Source: Candidatus Bathyarchaeota archaeon (GTDB lineage: Archaea; Thermoproteota; Bathyarchaeia; Bathyarchaeales; DTEX01). From it: 19,986 nucleotides of DNA. Below the pieces are notes generated by a model. It was given only the letters and a program-made list of their open reading frames with translations. It searched no databases and was not told where the DNA came from. The DNA lies in contig PIYJ01000011.1 of assembly GCA_003601725.1 (NCBI GenBank), positions 1 to 19,986 on the forward strand, given 5' to 3'. Of the stretch, positions 7,302-14,286 are shown in pieces (positions within the stretch are counted from its first letter, which is position 1; each line of letters opens with the position of its first letter). Both the position numbers and the translations under genes were made by a program.

Positions 7302-7353
7302 GGCTTACGTCACACCGTTCTAGAGAAAATGAATGCTTAAGAGGTTATTCGCT

Positions 7354-7364
7354 AATTATATATG
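7354..7364. promoter_or_regulatory. Shared TATA-like element between divergent URO-D-like and inositol-1-phosphate synthase genes
   Basis: AATTATATATG reads CATATATAATT on the other strand, so a TATA-like box is present in both orientations. For the plus-strand synthase it predicts transcription start near 7385, just before GGTGA at 7391-7395 and TTG at 7401. It argues against the in-frame ATG at 7362, which would lie inside this box. Confidence 0.5.
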
Positions 7365-7400
7365 ATGTGTATTTATCATTTGTTAAAGCTGGTGAACCGT

Positions 7401-8459
7401 TTGGCTAAGATCAAAGTCGGAGTAATCGGTGTTGGAAACTGTGCCTCAGCACTGGTGCAAGGCGTTGAATACTACAGGGACATAGACGACGAGGGAGAAT
7501 GCGTAGGATTAAGACACCTATACGTAGGGAGATATCACCCAAGAGACATAGAGTTCGTATGCGCCTTCGATGTGACAACGGAGAAAGTCGGAAAGGACCT
7601 TTCTGAGGCAATATTCGCGGAACCGAACAACACAGTGAAATTTGTTGATGTCCCCAAGTTAGATGTGGAAGTCCTAAAGGGACCGGTGCTCGATGGGATA
7701 AGCGAATATGCGAAGGGAATAGTCAAGGTAGACTCGTCGCCTGAGGTTGACGTAGCTCAATCCCTAAAGGAGAGCGGAGCAGAGATCGTCATCAATCTTC
7801 TTCCAAGCGGAGCCCCAAAAGCATCATTCCGATATGCTGAGGAATCATTAAAGGCTGGCTGTGCTTTTATTAATGCAACGCCCACTTTCATTGCAAGTGA
7901 TGATTCTTGGGCTGAACGATACGCGGAAGCCGGGCTTCCAATAGTCGGCGATGACTTAACAGATCAGGTCGGTGCAACTTTCCTCCATAAGGTTCTGCTT
8001 GAGACGCTGAATAAGAGGGGAGTACGAGTCTATCAGACCTATCAGCTTGACGTTGGAGGGGGAACGGAATCGGCTGATACCCTTGAACGCTCATGGGAAG
8101 CGAAGCGTAAAATAAAGACGGAGTCAGTGATGTCGGTTCTTCCCTACAGAGCTGAAGTTGTAGCGGGATCAACAGACTTTGTCGAGTTCCTGAAGAACGG
8201 CCGGGACAGCTACTTCTGGCTTGAGGGCTTATATTTCGGCGGCGTCCCATTACGGATGGATATAAGGCTCTCGACTGTTGACGCTCCGAATGGAGGCTCG
8301 ATACTTCTCGATGCGATACGCGGGGTAAAGATAGCTCTTGAAAGGAAAGACGTTGGACATATTCTCTCAATCTCCGCCTACGCCTTTAAGCATCCCAAGA
8401 AGATTCTTCCGCTTTTAGAAGCTGATAATCTATTCGAGAAATACACGGGGACTGATTGA
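7401..8459 (+). CDS. ino1: Inositol-1-phosphate synthase (myo-inositol-3-phosphate synthase)
   Basis: A 352-residue NAD-dependent isomerase converting glucose 6-phosphate to inositol phosphate, the first step to inositol phospholipids and inositol-based solutes. The Rossmann motif GVIGVGNCASALVQGVEYY is at the N-terminus (residues 7-25). GDDLTDQVGATF (about 183-194) and YQLDVGGGTE (about 214-223) are the family's core motifs, followed by the lysine-rich EAKRKIKTESV catalytic segment. It resembles the short archaeal/actinobacterial form rather than the roughly 500-residue eukaryotic one. I place the start at TTG 7401 because GGTGA lies at 7391-7395; GTG at 7392 is less likely, and ATG at 7362 falls inside the promoter. 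A pyrimidine-rich, T-rich tract follows the stop. Confidence 0.92.
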   Translation: MAKIKVGVIGVGNCASALVQGVEYYRDIDDEGECVGLRHLYVGRYHPRDIEFVCAFDVTTEKVGKDLSEAIFAEPNNTVKFVDVPKLDVEVLKGPVLDGISEYAKGIVKVDSSPEVDVAQSLKESGAEIVINLLPSGAPKASFRYAEESLKAGCAFINATPTFIASDDSWAERYAEAGLPIVGDDLTDQVGATFLHKVLLETLNKRGVRVYQTYQLDVGGGTESADTLERSWEAKRKIKTESVMSVLPYRAEVVAGSTDFVEFLKNGRDSYFWLEGLYFGGVPLRMDIRLSTVDAPNGGSILLDAIRGVKIALERKDVGHILSISAYAFKHPKKILPLLEADNLFEKYTGTD

Positions 8460-8482
8460 TCTTCCCTTTTTCTCTTTTCCAT
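8460..8482 (+). terminator. T-rich tract after inositol-1-phosphate synthase
   Basis: Directly after the stop codon the plus strand reads CTTCCCTTTTTCTCTTTTCC, a pyrimidine tract typical of archaeal termination. No hairpin is obvious. A TATA-like GAATTATAG near 8508-8516 suggests a new promoter for the SPOUT gene downstream. Confidence 0.4.
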
Positions 8483-8562
8483 CGATTTTAAGAGTCTCTT
8501 CAAGACTGAATTATAGATTACCTCAAGGAAATGAGCAACCTGCATAATGATGGCGGTGATTC

Positions 8563-9438
8563 TTGCAGCCTGATTATCCCTTAAAGCGACAGGTAAAAAC
8601 TTCCGTCGCCATTCCCGCATCTTTAGTATCCGACATCCCGCATTTGAGAGAGAAGACGCTTAGAATAGGATTGATCGGGCGGGCTTTGGCGATCTTCCGC
8701 ATAAATGAGATAATAATCTATCCGGATCTTCCGAGTCGAGATCAAACTAAAGATGCGGCTTTGATAGAGGCCATTCTCTCGTATATGGAGACCCCGCAGT
8801 ATCTGAGAAAACGGCTCTTCAAGATTAGACCCGACCTTCGATATGTTGGAATCCTGCCGCCTTTAAGGACCCCTCATCATACAACACAGAACAGAGAAAA
8901 AGATTTGAAGATTGGGGAGCACCGTGAAGGAGTCGTCGTCTCATCAGATGAGAGGGGAGTTCACGTCGACATAGGTGTTGAAAGACCAATCTTCGTGCCC
9001 AACGTGCAGATAAAAACTAATTCGAGAGTAACCGTTAGAATAAGAGAAAAGGGGAAGAATCTAATCGGTGAGATCACGAATCCTGATGAAGTTAAATTCT
9101 ATTGGGGCTACAGGGTTACCGTATCCAGATCTTCCCTCGGCCGCATACTGAAGGATCAAAGATATGATTTGGTCATAGCTACGTCTCGGCGCGGCGACTC
9201 CATCGCGAAGATTGCAGATAAACTTTTGAGTCGATGGGAAAGATCCAGATGGGTGCTGATTGCTTTTGGCTCTCCGACGCGGGGGCTTCAAGAGATTGTC
9301 GGACAGGAGAAGATTAACCTTGAAAGAGCAGTCCACTTTATCGTTAACACCATTCCAAACCAAGGCGTAAAGACAGTTCGAACAGAAGAAGCTATCTACG
9401 CGACTCTCGCCGCGCTGAATATTTTAACATCAGACTGA
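8563..9438 (+). CDS. SPOUT-superfamily RNA methyltransferase (C9orf114/MTH1-like, DUF171)
   Basis: A 291-residue cytosolic SAM-dependent methyltransferase with the knotted SPOUT fold. The N-terminal half opens with SVAIPASLVSD, LREKTLRIGLIGRA and AIFRINEIIIYPD (14-55). Residues about 115-168 form an inserted OB-fold domain. The C-terminal knot has VLIAFGSPTRGLQEI (231-245) and NTIPNQGVKTVRTEEAIYA (262-280), the SAM-binding signature. Archaeal and eukaryotic members are assigned to RNA modification; the target here cannot be read from the sequence. TTG at 8563 closely follows GGTGAT (8555-8560), matching the archaeal anti-Shine-Dalgarno. In many archaea this gene sits beside ribosomal protein genes; that is not the case here. 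Confidence 0.88.
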   Translation: MQPDYPLKRQVKTSVAIPASLVSDIPHLREKTLRIGLIGRALAIFRINEIIIYPDLPSRDQTKDAALIEAILSYMETPQYLRKRLFKIRPDLRYVGILPPLRTPHHTTQNREKDLKIGEHREGVVVSSDERGVHVDIGVERPIFVPNVQIKTNSRVTVRIREKGKNLIGEITNPDEVKFYWGYRVTVSRSSLGRILKDQRYDLVIATSRRGDSIAKIADKLLSRWERSRWVLIAFGSPTRGLQEIVGQEKINLERAVHFIVNTIPNQGVKTVRTEEAIYATLAALNILTSD

Positions 9439-9522
9439 AAAGAAGGAGACCTCACAATATTTAGAGATTTAGCCCTCTAAACCTTAAAAGATCGAATGAG
9501 AACCAAGAATTCTCAGTTTTCT

Positions 9523-9798
9523 CTAATCATGAAGGATTTCTATTCGATGGACTGAATTAAGATTTATGAAGACTTCACTTCGATCTTCCCTGCTCACAAC
9601 TTGAGGAATAGGCTGAGCAATCGTAGATCTGAGAACCGTGACTTTGCCTTCTGAAAGCCATATCCCAGGCGGCTCACGCGTCACTGCGGCTAGAATCCCT
9701 TCGTACCCGTAAGATTGATCTAGGATAACGTGTATCTTCTGACCGAGATGCCGTTCAAGCATATGAAAAATCGTGGGTGGGGGCGTATTGCCTGACAT
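9523..9798 (-). CDS. Small basic protein, possible Sm/LSm-like fold
   Basis: A 91-residue protein with a possible Sm-fold layout: an N-terminal helix (IFHMLERHLGQ), an Sm1-like strand series (KIHVILDQSYGYEGILAAV at about 21-39), then a variable loop and an Sm2-like end (VFINLNSVHRIEIL, about 76-89). Sm-like proteins form rings that bind RNA. The resemblance is to strand pattern and the final hydrophobic-Asn-x-x-x-hydrophobic-x-x-Ile motif, not to a signature I can name. ATG at 9798 is preceded by GTGAAGGT (9801-9808). It is divergent from the DUF2070 gene and stands alone. Gene reality is likely; fold is moderate; function unknown. Confidence 0.6.
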   Translation of the reverse strand: MSGNTPPPTIFHMLERHLGQKIHVILDQSYGYEGILAAVTREPPGIWLSEGKVTVLRSTIAQPIPQVVSREDRSEVFINLNSVHRIEILHD

Positions 9799-9849
9799 TA
9801 ACCTTCACAAAAACATAGGGTCTTTGACAAATAAGTTTTTCTGTCTTCT

Positions 9850-9921
9850 AGAGGCGAAAATCCTCTCTAAAATCCGAAAAAGCCAAATTATTCGGCCTTT
9901 ATGATTAGTCATTCTTAATCA
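9850..9921. repeat. Cluster of short inverted repeats in the 206-bp divergent intergenic region
   Basis: Three inverted repeats follow each other: AGAGG/CCTCT (9850-9854 and 9862-9866), CCGAA/TTCGG (9874-9878 and 9891-9895, with an inner GCC/GGC at the same place) and TGATTA/TAATCA (9902-9907 and 9916-9921). They lie between the Sm-like gene and the DUF2070 gene. They could be operators, a terminator or a small structured RNA; nothing decides between these. Confidence 0.3.
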
Positions 9922-9961
9922 AACAGAAATCATCAGAGATGTGGAAATGAGCATAAAAGTG

Positions 9962-9972
9962 TAAAAATATCC
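9962..9972 (+). promoter_or_regulatory. TATA-like element of the DUF2070 gene
   Basis: TAAAAATATCC lies 31 nt before ATG 10004, predicting a leaderless or nearly leaderless transcript. The identical 11-mer occurs at 11879-11889 before alba, which supports its being a promoter element. Confidence 0.45.
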
Positions 9973-10003
9973 TAACCTTTTTTAATCATTTCGCGGTTCA
10001 AAT

Positions 10004-11848
10004 ATGACTGACTCGGGCGCTTTAGCAATGACGAATACTGATAAAAACAGCTATAGAGAAAAGGCGGTCAGCCGATACTCGTCGCTATTCACGCTTCCAT
10101 CAGCTAGAAAAAATTATCTTCTACTGAGCTTGCAGTGCATCTTAACCGGCATATCTATCTTCATGGTGTATTCTCCTTCTCTTCAAAGTTTTTTCTTGGG
10201 GCTTACGCTTGGAGTGATGCTTTTTCTCGTAACTTGCTTCTGTAATTATGTAACATGCCGTTGGATACTACGTGACGACCTTATTCTGGACTTTAGAAGA
10301 ACGTCATTCCTCTCTTTTATTTCAAATTCCCTTCTATCTATCCTTATGCTGTTGGACTTCATCATCTTCCGTAGCTACAGAGCGGCAAGCATTCAGCTAA
10401 AGGCCACCTCCCTCGGAGTCTTCTGCTCATTGGCTCTTAGGATTCTAGTATTCCAATCGATCTCTTTTGTGAGTCTATGGAGAATTGGAGTCTCAATAGT
10501 TCTTCAACCGTCGTTATTTCTAGTTACGCTTTTTGCTCCCGGATTCTTACCTTTCGAGCCGTACGGAAATATTTCATTAAAACTCGGCGTAGCGGCATTT
10601 GCCGCCTTTCTCTTCGTTCAATTGCTCATCCGATCTCTGGATCGAATAGGCCTCCGAACAGTTGGAATTCCTTCTATAAAGCTGTTTAGAGCCTTCCTTG
10701 CGAACTGGACGGAAGGATTTGTTGAGCCCTTGGAGGATGTATTTAAGCGTATGAGTGAAGAACGCGACATAAAGGTCTCAATGATCACGTTCAGATCGAG
10801 GAATGGAATGAAAGCAATGATTGTTGTTCCAAGTCTTCATCCAGGTCCATTCAAGAATGTCGGAAGCAGCTGCATTCCAAGCATGATTCAAAGAGCATTA
10901 GAGGAGAAATTCAGATGCGTAGTCTCTGTTCCCCATGGAATTTCAGGTCATGAGCTAGACTTAGCTTCACAATCCGAGAATGTGAAGGTGCTAAACCATA
11001 TTCTCAAAGTCGAGTTCGCTGACTTCAAATCTCAAGCATCCCCATTTCTAAGAGTCAAAAAAGAAGATGTTACAGCTGATTGTCAAACCTTCGGCGAATA
11101 TGCTTTTGTCATAATAACTCTTTCACCGAATACTATGGAGGATCTTCCCCTAGAGCTTAGAGAGATGATCGCATATGAAGCGGAAAAACAAGGGTTCTCA
11201 TCCGTCTTGACTGTGGATGCTCACAACAGCATAAGCGGATACTTCGACGCGGAGAAGGTCAAGAAACCCGTTCTTAACGTTGTTTCCTTCATCCTAGAAG
11301 AAGCGGCAAGAGCTCCACGATCGAAATTTGAGGTGGGAGCGGCAAAGGTGGTTCCGCCTGATTTCAGCATTCAGAACGGTATGGGACCGGGAGGTATAAG
11401 CATTATAGTTGTTAATGTCGATGGGCAGAAAACGGCGTATATTACGATTGATGGGAATAACATGATCTCGGGGCTTAGAGAGAAGATTCTCTCCGAGGTT
11501 AAGAGTCTCGGGATAGATTACAGTGAGGTTATGACGACAGATACTCATGCAGTGAACGCTGTTGTCCTGAATAGTCTGGGATATCACCCAGTTGGGGAGG
11601 CTATTAGCCATGAAAAACTGATACAGTACATTAAAGACGGCATTAAAGAGGCGCTTGGAAACCTTGAGCCCGCAGAGGCATCTTGGCATGATGTGACAGT
11701 TCCAAAGGTAAAGGTCATAGGGGAACGTCAAATAGATAATCTCTGCTTGATTGTCGATGAGGTTTCAAAAAAGACAAAGAAAAACTCGATTATTCTTTTC
11801 TCAATCTTTACTGCTCTTCTTTCAGCCTTGCTTTTATTTATCTTTTGA
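10004..11848 (+). CDS. DUF2070 family membrane protein, predicted neutral-ceramidase-superfamily lipid hydrolase
   Basis: A 614-residue archaeal membrane protein (COG3356 type). Residues about 35-210 hold several hydrophobic segments (around 38-55, 60-80, 103-122, 135-155, 160-180, 192-210). A large soluble domain follows, and a final transmembrane anchor runs from about 595 to the C-terminus. The soluble domain carries conserved His/Asp motifs: SLHPGPFKNVGSS (277-289), PHGISGHELD (310-319), DAHNS (405-409) and TTDTHAVN (511-518). These look like metal ligands, in line with the suggested ceramidase-like hydrolase fold. Substrate and topology are not known. The start could also be ATG at 10028 in the same frame; no good ribosome site precedes either, which fits a leaderless message. 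Confidence 0.85.
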   Translation: MTDSGALAMTNTDKNSYREKAVSRYSSLFTLPSARKNYLLLSLQCILTGISIFMVYSPSLQSFFLGLTLGVMLFLVTCFCNYVTCRWILRDDLILDFRRTSFLSFISNSLLSILMLLDFIIFRSYRAASIQLKATSLGVFCSLALRILVFQSISFVSLWRIGVSIVLQPSLFLVTLFAPGFLPFEPYGNISLKLGVAAFAAFLFVQLLIRSLDRIGLRTVGIPSIKLFRAFLANWTEGFVEPLEDVFKRMSEERDIKVSMITFRSRNGMKAMIVVPSLHPGPFKNVGSSCIPSMIQRALEEKFRCVVSVPHGISGHELDLASQSENVKVLNHILKVEFADFKSQASPFLRVKKEDVTADCQTFGEYAFVIITLSPNTMEDLPLELREMIAYEAEKQGFSSVLTVDAHNSISGYFDAEKVKKPVLNVVSFILEEAARAPRSKFEVGAAKVVPPDFSIQNGMGPGGISIIVVNVDGQKTAYITIDGNNMISGLREKILSEVKSLGIDYSEVMTTDTHAVNAVVLNSLGYHPVGEAISHEKLIQYIKDGIKEALGNLEPAEASWHDVTVPKVKVIGERQIDNLCLIVDEVSKKTKKNSIILFSIFTALLSALLLFIF

Positions 11849-11878
11849 TCGATGGATTTAAAAGGAGAAAGAGAGACA

Positions 11879-11889
11879 TAAAAATATCC
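11879..11889 (+). promoter_or_regulatory. TATA-like element of alba
   Basis: TAAAAATATCC lies 63 nt before the ATG at 11953 and is identical to the element before the DUF2070 gene. A second AT-rich block, GGATTTAAAAGG, lies just upstream at about 11853-11864. Confidence 0.4.
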
Positions 11890-11952
11890 GAAATGTTCGT
11901 ATGAAAATCTAAAAATGTAAGTAGAACTTGAGGAAGAATGGAGGCACAATTA

Positions 11953-12273
11953 ATGTCTGAAGAAAAGACCGAGAAGAAATCTGAGAAGGAAGTAAAGAAT
12001 GCCGGAGAGAATCAGATTCTCATAGGCCAGAAGCCTGTGATGAAATACGTCATTGCATGCATGACATCATTCAACGCTGGCTCCAAAAAAGTCGTTCTAA
12101 AAGCACGTGGAAGGGCGATCAGCAGAGCCGTGGATACAGCTGAGCTTCTCCGCCGGGTCTTCATGAAAGATGTAGAGATCGAGAAGATCGAGATCGGAAC
12201 AGAAGAAGTAGAAAGAGTAGACAGGCCGAAATCGAACGTCTCAACAATGGAAATAGCGCTGATAAAAAAGTAG
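11953..12273 (+). CDS. albA: Alba chromatin protein (DNA/RNA-binding)
   Basis: A 106-residue Alba-fold protein that coats DNA and RNA as dimers. A charged, lysine- and glutamate-rich tail (residues 1-20) precedes the fold. Core motifs are LIGQKPVMKYVIA (23-35), VVLKARGRAISRAVDTAELL (48-67) and the C-terminal VSTMEIALIKK strand. At the site of the acetylatable Lys16 of Sulfolobus Alba (GKKPVMNY) this protein has Gln26, followed by the conserved Lys27. I place the start at 11953, with GGAGG at 11940-11944 spaced 8 nt upstream, rather than at the in-frame ATG 11938. A T6 tract follows the gene. Confidence 0.93.
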   Translation: MSEEKTEKKSEKEVKNAGENQILIGQKPVMKYVIACMTSFNAGSKKVVLKARGRAISRAVDTAELLRRVFMKDVEIEKIEIGTEEVERVDRPKSNVSTMEIALIKK

Positions 12274-12298
12274 AATCACCAGTTTACTTTAGAGACGG

Positions 12299-12354
12299 TC
12301 TTTTTTCCTTTTCATCAGATAGATCTTTCTATCGAGATTCTTTCTGAAAAATCG
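12299..12354. terminator. Terminator region between convergent alba and RPA-like genes
   Basis: The plus strand has a T-rich run CTTTTTTCCTTTT at 12300-12312, suited to ending alba. A hairpin GATAGA/TCTATC (12318-12323 and 12328-12333) lies at its edge. An A run at about 12349-12353 gives a T tract on the minus strand for the RPA-like gene. Confidence 0.45.
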
Positions 12355-12392
12355 AAGTTTATATTCCAGCTTCATCTCTTGGCCTTCCCATT

Positions 12393-13268
12393 TCAAGCCT
12401 TTAGATAATCTTCTTTGAAACCTGAAGGAAGATTAGAGAGAACGGTTACGTCTACGGACCCGTCAACGTGAAGTTCAAGACGACCATTCAGATCTTTACG
12501 TACTTTAGCTCCGAAGATCTCTAGGTATTTTCCGATTTCCAGATCGCCCAGTTCATCTACCTTATTGTTCCACAACACAACCGTTATTCTTCCAGTCTGA
12601 TCTCTTATCTCGATTCTTCTCACTTTCCCAGAGACGCCGCCTTCCCTCGTAAAGGTGTTTATAGGAGAGATTTTCACTACACGTCCGAACGTATTCACTC
12701 TTGTTTCTGGCTTTGTGATCTGTTTGATCTTCTTATAGAATCTGTTGATAGATGGAAACTCCTCTTCGAAGATGTCAGGAGGCGAAATCTCAATGTTTCC
12801 TTTTAAACCGATGTTTAGCTCTAGTCTTCCACCGTACCCTTTACGTACATATCCATGCGAGAATCTAACAATTTTACCAATTGTCTCTGAGGATCCGAGC
12901 AGCTCCGCCTTTTCTCCCCAAATCACTACTCTGAGGACGCCGGTCTTATCAGCAATATAGAGACTTCTCATCTTCCCTTCTTCGCCGTTAGATCTAGTAA
13001 AAGTGCGTGGAGGATTCACATGTAGTATGCGGCCCACGATTGTTACATTGCCTAATCCTGAAACGAGATTGCGGATAGATGTGCCTTTCATTAATGAAAC
13101 TCTAGTGATCTCTAAGCCGAGCTCAGCGGCAACCGCTCGAGCCGCGCTTTCCACCGTTAGAAACCCTTTTGATTCTTTGATTTTGCTGTCGATCAATTGG
13201 AGAATCATGCGGCGTGTAAGCTCCCTACGTGATGAAAGGATCCTGTCAATTATCTCATCAACAGGCAT
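12393..13268 (-). CDS. RPA-like single-stranded DNA-binding protein with two OB folds
   Basis: A 291-residue protein. A helical N-terminus (1-62) includes a RRELTRRMILQLIDSKIKE segment typical of archaeal RPA. Two OB folds follow at about 72-160 and 190-275; each has the RPA pattern GRxxxxNPxxTFTR...G(K)xRxxxIxDxTGxxxVVLWx (GRILHVNPPRTFTR / SLYIADKTGVLRVVIW and GRVVKISPINTFTREG / RRIEIRDQTGRITVVLWN). It should bind ssDNA during replication and repair. There is no zinc finger, and only two OB folds, so it may be one subunit or act as a multimer. ATG at 13268 lacks a clear ribosome site; CTTTTATT on the minus strand at about 13302-13309 is a possible TATA box, giving a short leader. Confidence 0.87.
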   Translation of the reverse strand: MPVDEIIDRILSSRRELTRRMILQLIDSKIKESKGFLTVESAARAVAAELGLEITRVSLMKGTSIRNLVSGLGNVTIVGRILHVNPPRTFTRSNGEEGKMRSLYIADKTGVLRVVIWGEKAELLGSSETIGKIVRFSHGYVRKGYGGRLELNIGLKGNIEISPPDIFEEEFPSINRFYKKIKQITKPETRVNTFGRVVKISPINTFTREGGVSGKVRRIEIRDQTGRITVVLWNNKVDELGDLEIGKYLEIFGAKVRKDLNGRLELHVDGSVDVTVLSNLPSGFKEDYLKA

Positions 13269-13351
13269 AGTCGCTCTGGAATCACTTATGAATAGTGAAG
13301 CAATAAAAGCTTATTTGACGCGGTGATCATTAATATTTATGGGTCAGTGAA

Positions 13352-13615
13352 TTGCTAGGGCAATCAGCATTAGCCAGTTTGGGGTTGGCTCTCATCGTTT
13401 TAGGATTCATAGTCACCTTCATTGCGGTTCTCGTAATGTTCATTAAAAGCGTCTCTCTTAGAGGGAAACCAAGAGGCGGCGGGCTGATCATGATCGGGCC
13501 GATACCGATAATCTTCGGAACCGACAAGGAGACAATGAAGATTCTGATCGTGCTTGCCATAGTACTCATGGTCTTCGCCGTAGTTCTTATGCTGCTTCCC
13601 AGCTTAATCAGCTGA
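13352..13615 (+). CDS. DUF131 (TIGR00304) small membrane protein
   Basis: An 87-residue protein with two hydrophobic helices (about 8-32 and 62-83) flanking a loop with the DUF131 signature GGGLIMIGPIPIIFGTDKE (43-61). This is an archaeal membrane family of unknown function. The start is TTG at 13352; only a weak GTGA precedes it. It ends 16 nt before a second gene bearing the same signature, so the two are probably cotranscribed. Confidence 0.75.
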   Translation: MLGQSALASLGLALIVLGFIVTFIAVLVMFIKSVSLRGKPRGGGLIMIGPIPIIFGTDKETMKILIVLAIVLMVFAVVLMLLPSLIS

Positions 13616-13631
13616 ATGAGAAGGGACCTTT

Positions 13632-14081
13632 ATGAGGAAGACCTGTGAAATCTGCGGCAGCAACCCTGCAATGTATATATGCAGCGAATGCGGGCGAAGT
13701 GTCTGCCCTGAATGCTTTGAACCTAACAGCTGGATTTGTTCTGATTGCCAACGCAAGAAGAAGCAGGAGCATGCCCAAGAGGGCTTCGAAGAATCTTTAA
13801 CGTCATTCCCCCTTTTCATGAAGATATTTCTAGCAGGGTTTCTCCTTATTTTTCTAGGCATGGTAATTTTGATTATCGCTGGTTTGATGGGGGGAATCTC
13901 TCAGTCCTTCGGCCTCGTAGTCTTTATCGGGCCTATTCCGATAATTCTTGGAACCGGAAAGTATTCTTTACTGGCGATTCTACTTGCTGTTCTCTTAACA
14001 ATACTCGGCATAATCCTGTTTGTTATTTTTAGGAAGTGGGGGTTCCAAGGCGCGTTACATAAGGACATAGAATCTGTATAG
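13632..14081 (+). CDS. Zinc-binding domain fused to a DUF131-like membrane domain
   Basis: A 149-residue protein in two parts. The first 40 residues hold four CxxC pairs (Cys5/8, 17/20, 25/28, 36/39), a B-box-like or double zinc-ribbon pattern able to bind two zinc ions. After a charged linker come hydrophobic segments at about 62-86, 89-108 and 116-137. The middle one contains FIGPIPIILGTGK (98-110), the DUF131 signature shared with the upstream gene. The zinc domain is probably on the cytoplasmic side. AAGGGA precedes ATG 13632. The gene overlaps the end of a minus-strand small ORF by 27 nt. Function unknown; the zinc domain may recruit a protein or nucleic acid to the membrane, which is inference. 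Confidence 0.78.
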   Translation: MRKTCEICGSNPAMYICSECGRSVCPECFEPNSWICSDCQRKKKQEHAQEGFEESLTSFPLFMKIFLAGFLLIFLGMVILIIAGLMGGISQSFGLVVFIGPIPIILGTGKYSLLAILLAVLLTILGIILFVIFRKWGFQGALHKDIESV

Positions 14082-14246
14082 GCCGGCTGAGATGCCTCTA
14101 AAAATCTTGAGTGTAACTTTCTTTGTTGGAGACGGCGTTTCCTCTTTTTCTCCGTAAATCATATAGAAGAATATCATTATAAGCACGATGAGCGTAAGCC
14201 CCATTAATATATTTATGATCATTTCGAAGTATTCTCCCGCATTCAA
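14055..14246 (-). CDS. Small single-pass membrane protein (hypothetical)
   Basis: A 63-residue ORF with one strong hydrophobic helix (IINILMGLTLIVLIMIFFYMIYG, about 10-32) followed by a charged Lys/Glu tail. The start is TTG at 14246, with GGATGAG close upstream; ATG at 14222 is an alternative. It lies 40 nt downstream of the SWIM gene on the same strand and could share its message. Its 3' end overlaps the convergent zinc-DUF131 gene by 27 nt. No family recognised. The clear membrane segment and position argue for a real gene, but length and start leave doubt. Confidence 0.45.
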   Translation of the reverse strand: MNAGEYFEMIINILMGLTLIVLIMIFFYMIYGEKEETPSPTKKVTLKIFRGISAGLYRFYVLM

Positions 14247-14286
14247 AGCTCATCCAACCTGCAACTATTTTGCGATATTCCAATAT

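Noticed and set aside
7362..7400. Longer N-terminus for inositol-1-phosphate synthase from ATG 7362
   Set aside because: That ATG lies inside the TATA-like box, while GGTGA at 7391-7395 points to TTG 7401, and the family begins close to the Rossmann motif.
7888..8370. 160-aa minus-strand ORF inside inositol-1-phosphate synthase
   Set aside because: Antisense shadow of conserved coding sequence, rich in Ser/Arg/Gln without a recognisable fold.
8546..8574. Possible C/D-box small RNA (AATGATGG ... CCTGA)
   Set aside because: Boxes are too close and the C box is imperfect; the stretch is better explained as the ribosome site and start of the SPOUT gene.
9995..10003. GGTTCAAAT resembling a tRNA T-loop
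   Set aside because: No complementary T-stem follows and no acceptor or anticodon arms can be built; the DUF2070 ATG follows directly.
11294..11731. 145-aa minus-strand ORF inside the DUF2070 gene
   Set aside because: Antisense to the conserved hydrolase domain; no ribosome site or domain.
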